Below, in pieces: positions 32,286 to 33,565 of a stretch of 33,565 nucleotides of DNA. The position numbers were made by a program, and so were the translations under genes. The first letter of the stretch is position 1. The number at the start of each line of letters is the position of its first letter. The notes under the pieces were generated by a model that saw nothing but the letters and a program-made list of their open reading frames with translations, made no database searches and was not told the DNA's origin. The stretch is from Epulopiscium sp. Nele67-Bin004 (GTDB lineage Bacteria > Bacillota_A > Clostridia > Lachnospirales > Cellulosilyticaceae). The DNA is taken from contig LNZQ01000175.1 of the NCBI GenBank assembly GCA_002007315.1, positions 1 to 33,565 of the forward strand. Direction: 5' to 3'.

Positions 32286-32791
32286 TGACAAACTCTTGGT
32301 ATTTGGTTGTGTTTAATGAGCCTAAATTACACTTTACTCTTTGTAGTCTGCCAAGAGTTTACAGGCGTTTGATTGTAACAGGTGGGGCTTAAATAGAGTG
32401 CACACCAAATGATAAACAACAGCTTTTTTCCATTCTGACACCTGATGTAGCAAGACACATGATATTTTTGGAACTGTATATTCTGCGCCTATTGGATATC
32501 CATTTGTTTTGTAAACTGCACACTTTTTAGGCACATTTAGAGTGCCTATATCGCTAGGTATAGCGGTGTTTCCACACGAAACACTAAAAAATGCATAAGA
32601 ATTTTTTATTTTATTTACTTTTTTCGCAACTAAGACGCATTTTGCCTTCGCAAAATGAAATAGTAAGACGCATTTTGCCTTCGCAAAATGAAATAGTAGT
32701 GTGTATTTTGCTATTGCAAAATTAAAAAGTCATTTTACTTCTATAGTAAAATGATAGTATAGTATAGTATATATATAAGGATGGATATGAT
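32286..32791. other. Hairpin-rich region without a convincing gene
   Basis: No frame here has a good ribosome binding site and recognisable product. An inverted repeat pairs AAACTCTTGG (32290-32299) with CCAAGAGTTT (32351-32360). Three hairpins follow in series: AGGCAC/GTGCCT (32529-32547), CGCTA/TAGCG (32552-32565) and GTGTTT/AAACAC (32566-32584). Then comes a T-rich stretch, the 33-nt tandem hairpin repeats, and a TAGTA-type low-complexity tract (about 32754-32776). A 66-codon minus-strand frame (32334-32534) is not persuasive. The sequence may belong to an inserted element joined to the U32 fragment. Confidence 0.6.
32631..32757. repeat. Tandem 33-nt hairpin repeats, 3 units plus a diverged fourth
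   Basis: Units 1 (32631-32663) and 2 (32664-32696) are identical, each with stem CATTTTGC/GCAAAATG and loop CTTC. Unit 3 (32697-32729) is diverged but keeps length 33 and stem ATTTTGC/GCAAAAT with loop TATT. Unit 4 (32730-32757) is shorter, with stem CATTTTACT/AGTAAAATG, where a G-C pair has become A-T. The stems are kept while the sequence drifts. Confidence 0.9.
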
Positions 32792-32881
32792 ATGATGAGT
32801 ATTAGAATAAGTATACATGATACAGGTGTTAATATTATGACATATATTGATGGAAACTTCGTAACAGAGTTTTGGTATTAA
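32792..32881 (+). CDS. Short ORF, 29 aa, truncated paralogue of the next gene
   Basis: ATG at 32792 is preceded by AAGGATGG at about 10 nt. The product (MMSIRISIHDTGVNIMTYID then GNFVTEFWY) aligns with the first 33 residues of the protein at 32928: IR, a D/N-x-G turn, VN, YI-D/N and F-V/L-T recur in order. It looks like a duplicated and truncated copy or a small family member. Whether it is translated is unknown. Confidence 0.4.
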   Translation: MMSIRISIHDTGVNIMTYIDGNFVTEFWY

Positions 32882-32927
32882 TAATGTTAATAATAACATA
32901 TACATATATAGGGGGAATTATAATATT

Positions 32928-33227
32928 ATGTTAGATATTAGAATGAAGGTTAATAACGATGGTAATAGGACAACTGTTAACGTTCGTATATATATTAATG
33001 ATCGTTTCTTAACCAGGTTACAATTTACTAATAGTCGATGTATGCTTGGGTCAGAATATGTTGATGATGGTATTTTTAAACTAACTCACAATAATCCATC
33101 TGATGGACACCAAATTAGATATTACTTATCACCAGATTTCAAATATACTGTGAATGATAAAGAAGTATCCTTGGATACATTTGTAAGAGCAATGTCAAAT
33201 AATATCCCTGGGTATATAACTAACTAA
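32928..33227 (+). CDS. Unrecognised small protein, 99 aa
   Basis: ATG 32928 has AGGGGGA upstream at about 11 nt. The protein appears to be mainly beta strand (MLDIRMKVNNDGNRTTVNVR, IYINDRFLTRLQF, IRYYLSPDFKYTVNDKEVSL), with no signal peptide or membrane span. I do not recognise the family. It is probably cotranscribed with the next gene, 11 nt downstream. Size and setting resemble genes of phages or other mobile elements, but no hallmark gene is in view. Confidence 0.6.
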   Translation: MLDIRMKVNNDGNRTTVNVRIYINDRFLTRLQFTNSRCMLGSEYVDDGIFKLTHNNPSDGHQIRYYLSPDFKYTVNDKEVSLDTFVRAMSNNIPGYITN

Positions 33228-33238
33228 TAGAGGAAAAT

Positions 33239-33538
33239 ATGTTTAAGATTTTAACAAAAGGTTCTATGTTATTAACTATTGAGCAGTGTATATATAAACT
33301 ATTAACAGAGGAATGCTATGAGCCTTATATGATAGATATTGAAGATGAAGGTATTATGGCACTGTTGACAGACGAAGAAATAGATGATTATCTTTTGGTA
33401 GAACTATATTCTCATTATGAGAAATTATCAAGCTATACCAGGCATAATATCAAGTCACGCTCTGTGGTTAAACAAATACGTAACCGGTTATTGGAAAAAT
33501 ATAAATATGTTGAAGAATACTATAACGATAACAAATGA
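33239..33538 (+). CDS. Unrecognised small acidic/helical protein, 99 aa
   Basis: ATG 33239 follows AGAGGAAA. The protein is helical and acidic in its first half (YEPYMIDIEDEGIMALLTDE), then basic (RHNIKSRSVVKQIRNRLLEK) and ends in a Tyr/Glu/Asn-rich tail. No known domain is recognised. It is 11 nt after the previous gene. The window ends 27 nt after its stop. Confidence 0.6.
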   Translation: MFKILTKGSMLLTIEQCIYKLLTEECYEPYMIDIEDEGIMALLTDEEIDDYLLVELYSHYEKLSSYTRHNIKSRSVVKQIRNRLLEKYKYVEEYYNDNK

Positions 33539-33565
33539 TATAACGGTATACACTTGGAATCGACG

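Noticed and set aside
32334..32534. Minus-strand ORF of 66 codons in the hairpin-rich region
   Set aside because: I recognise no domain in it, it lies against the direction of all other genes, and it overlaps several hairpins. It is mentioned only as a possibility.

Overview
The window is AT-rich chromosomal DNA from a Gram-positive Firmicute, most likely of class Clostridia and plausibly Lachnospirales-like. This rests on the gene order (rpsB-tsf-pyrH-frr-uppS-cdsA-dxr-rseP-ispG, rimP-nusA-ylxR-ylxQ-infB-rbfA-truB-ribF-rpsO-pnp, ruvA-ruvB-zapA-U32), the strong GGAGG ribosome binding sites, and the Rpn-family nucleases with KEGR-repeat tails. The species cannot be named from the sequence. Every supported gene is on the + strand.

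Region 1 (1-9.0 kb) is an accessory defence island. It opens with the 3' end of an Rpn/PDDEXK nuclease gene. Next comes a CRISPR leader with a single repeat and no spacer. A promoter-driven type III-A (Csm) operon follows: Cas6b-like, Cas10/Csm1, Csm2, Csm3, Csm4, Csm5, and a second, different Cas6. A second copy of the leader then heads a 5-repeat/4-spacer array, followed by a complete Rpn-family gene. Csm1 keeps its HD nuclease motif, but the GGDD cyclase motif and both metal-binding aspartates of the second Palm domain are replaced. No Csm6/CARF effector and no cas1/cas2 is present here. The locus therefore looks like an effector that cuts RNA (Csm3 Asp34) and perhaps DNA (HD), but does not make cyclic oligoadenylate.

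Region 2 (9.0-12.7 kb) holds orphan accessory genes: a cytoplasmic BspA-like leucine-rich-repeat protein, two unrecognised helical proteins, a YbjQ-family protein, and an overlooked 44-residue single-span membrane peptide directly downstream of it. A relic of an Rpn gene tail and a copied Rpn promoter lie between the LRR gene and the first unknown gene.

Region 3 (12.7-32.27 kb) is the conserved core: translation factors and ribosomal proteins, isoprenoid and phospholipid precursor synthesis, site-2 protease, transcription and RNA processing (nusA, pnp, rnpM), ribosome maturation, flavin synthesis, Holliday-junction migration and cell division. Structured leaders precede rpsB, rimP and rpsO. 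Several terminator-like hairpins sit directly against the ribosome binding site of the next gene, which suggests partial termination or processing inside long operons.

Region 4 (32.27-33.57 kb) begins where a U32-family peptidase gene stops abruptly inside its most conserved motif. Beyond it lies about 500 bases without a convincing gene but rich in hairpins, including a 33-nt tandem repeat whose stems show compensatory change. Three small unrecognised ORFs follow; the first looks like a truncated paralogue of the second. This looks like the edge of an inserted element, or an assembly junction.
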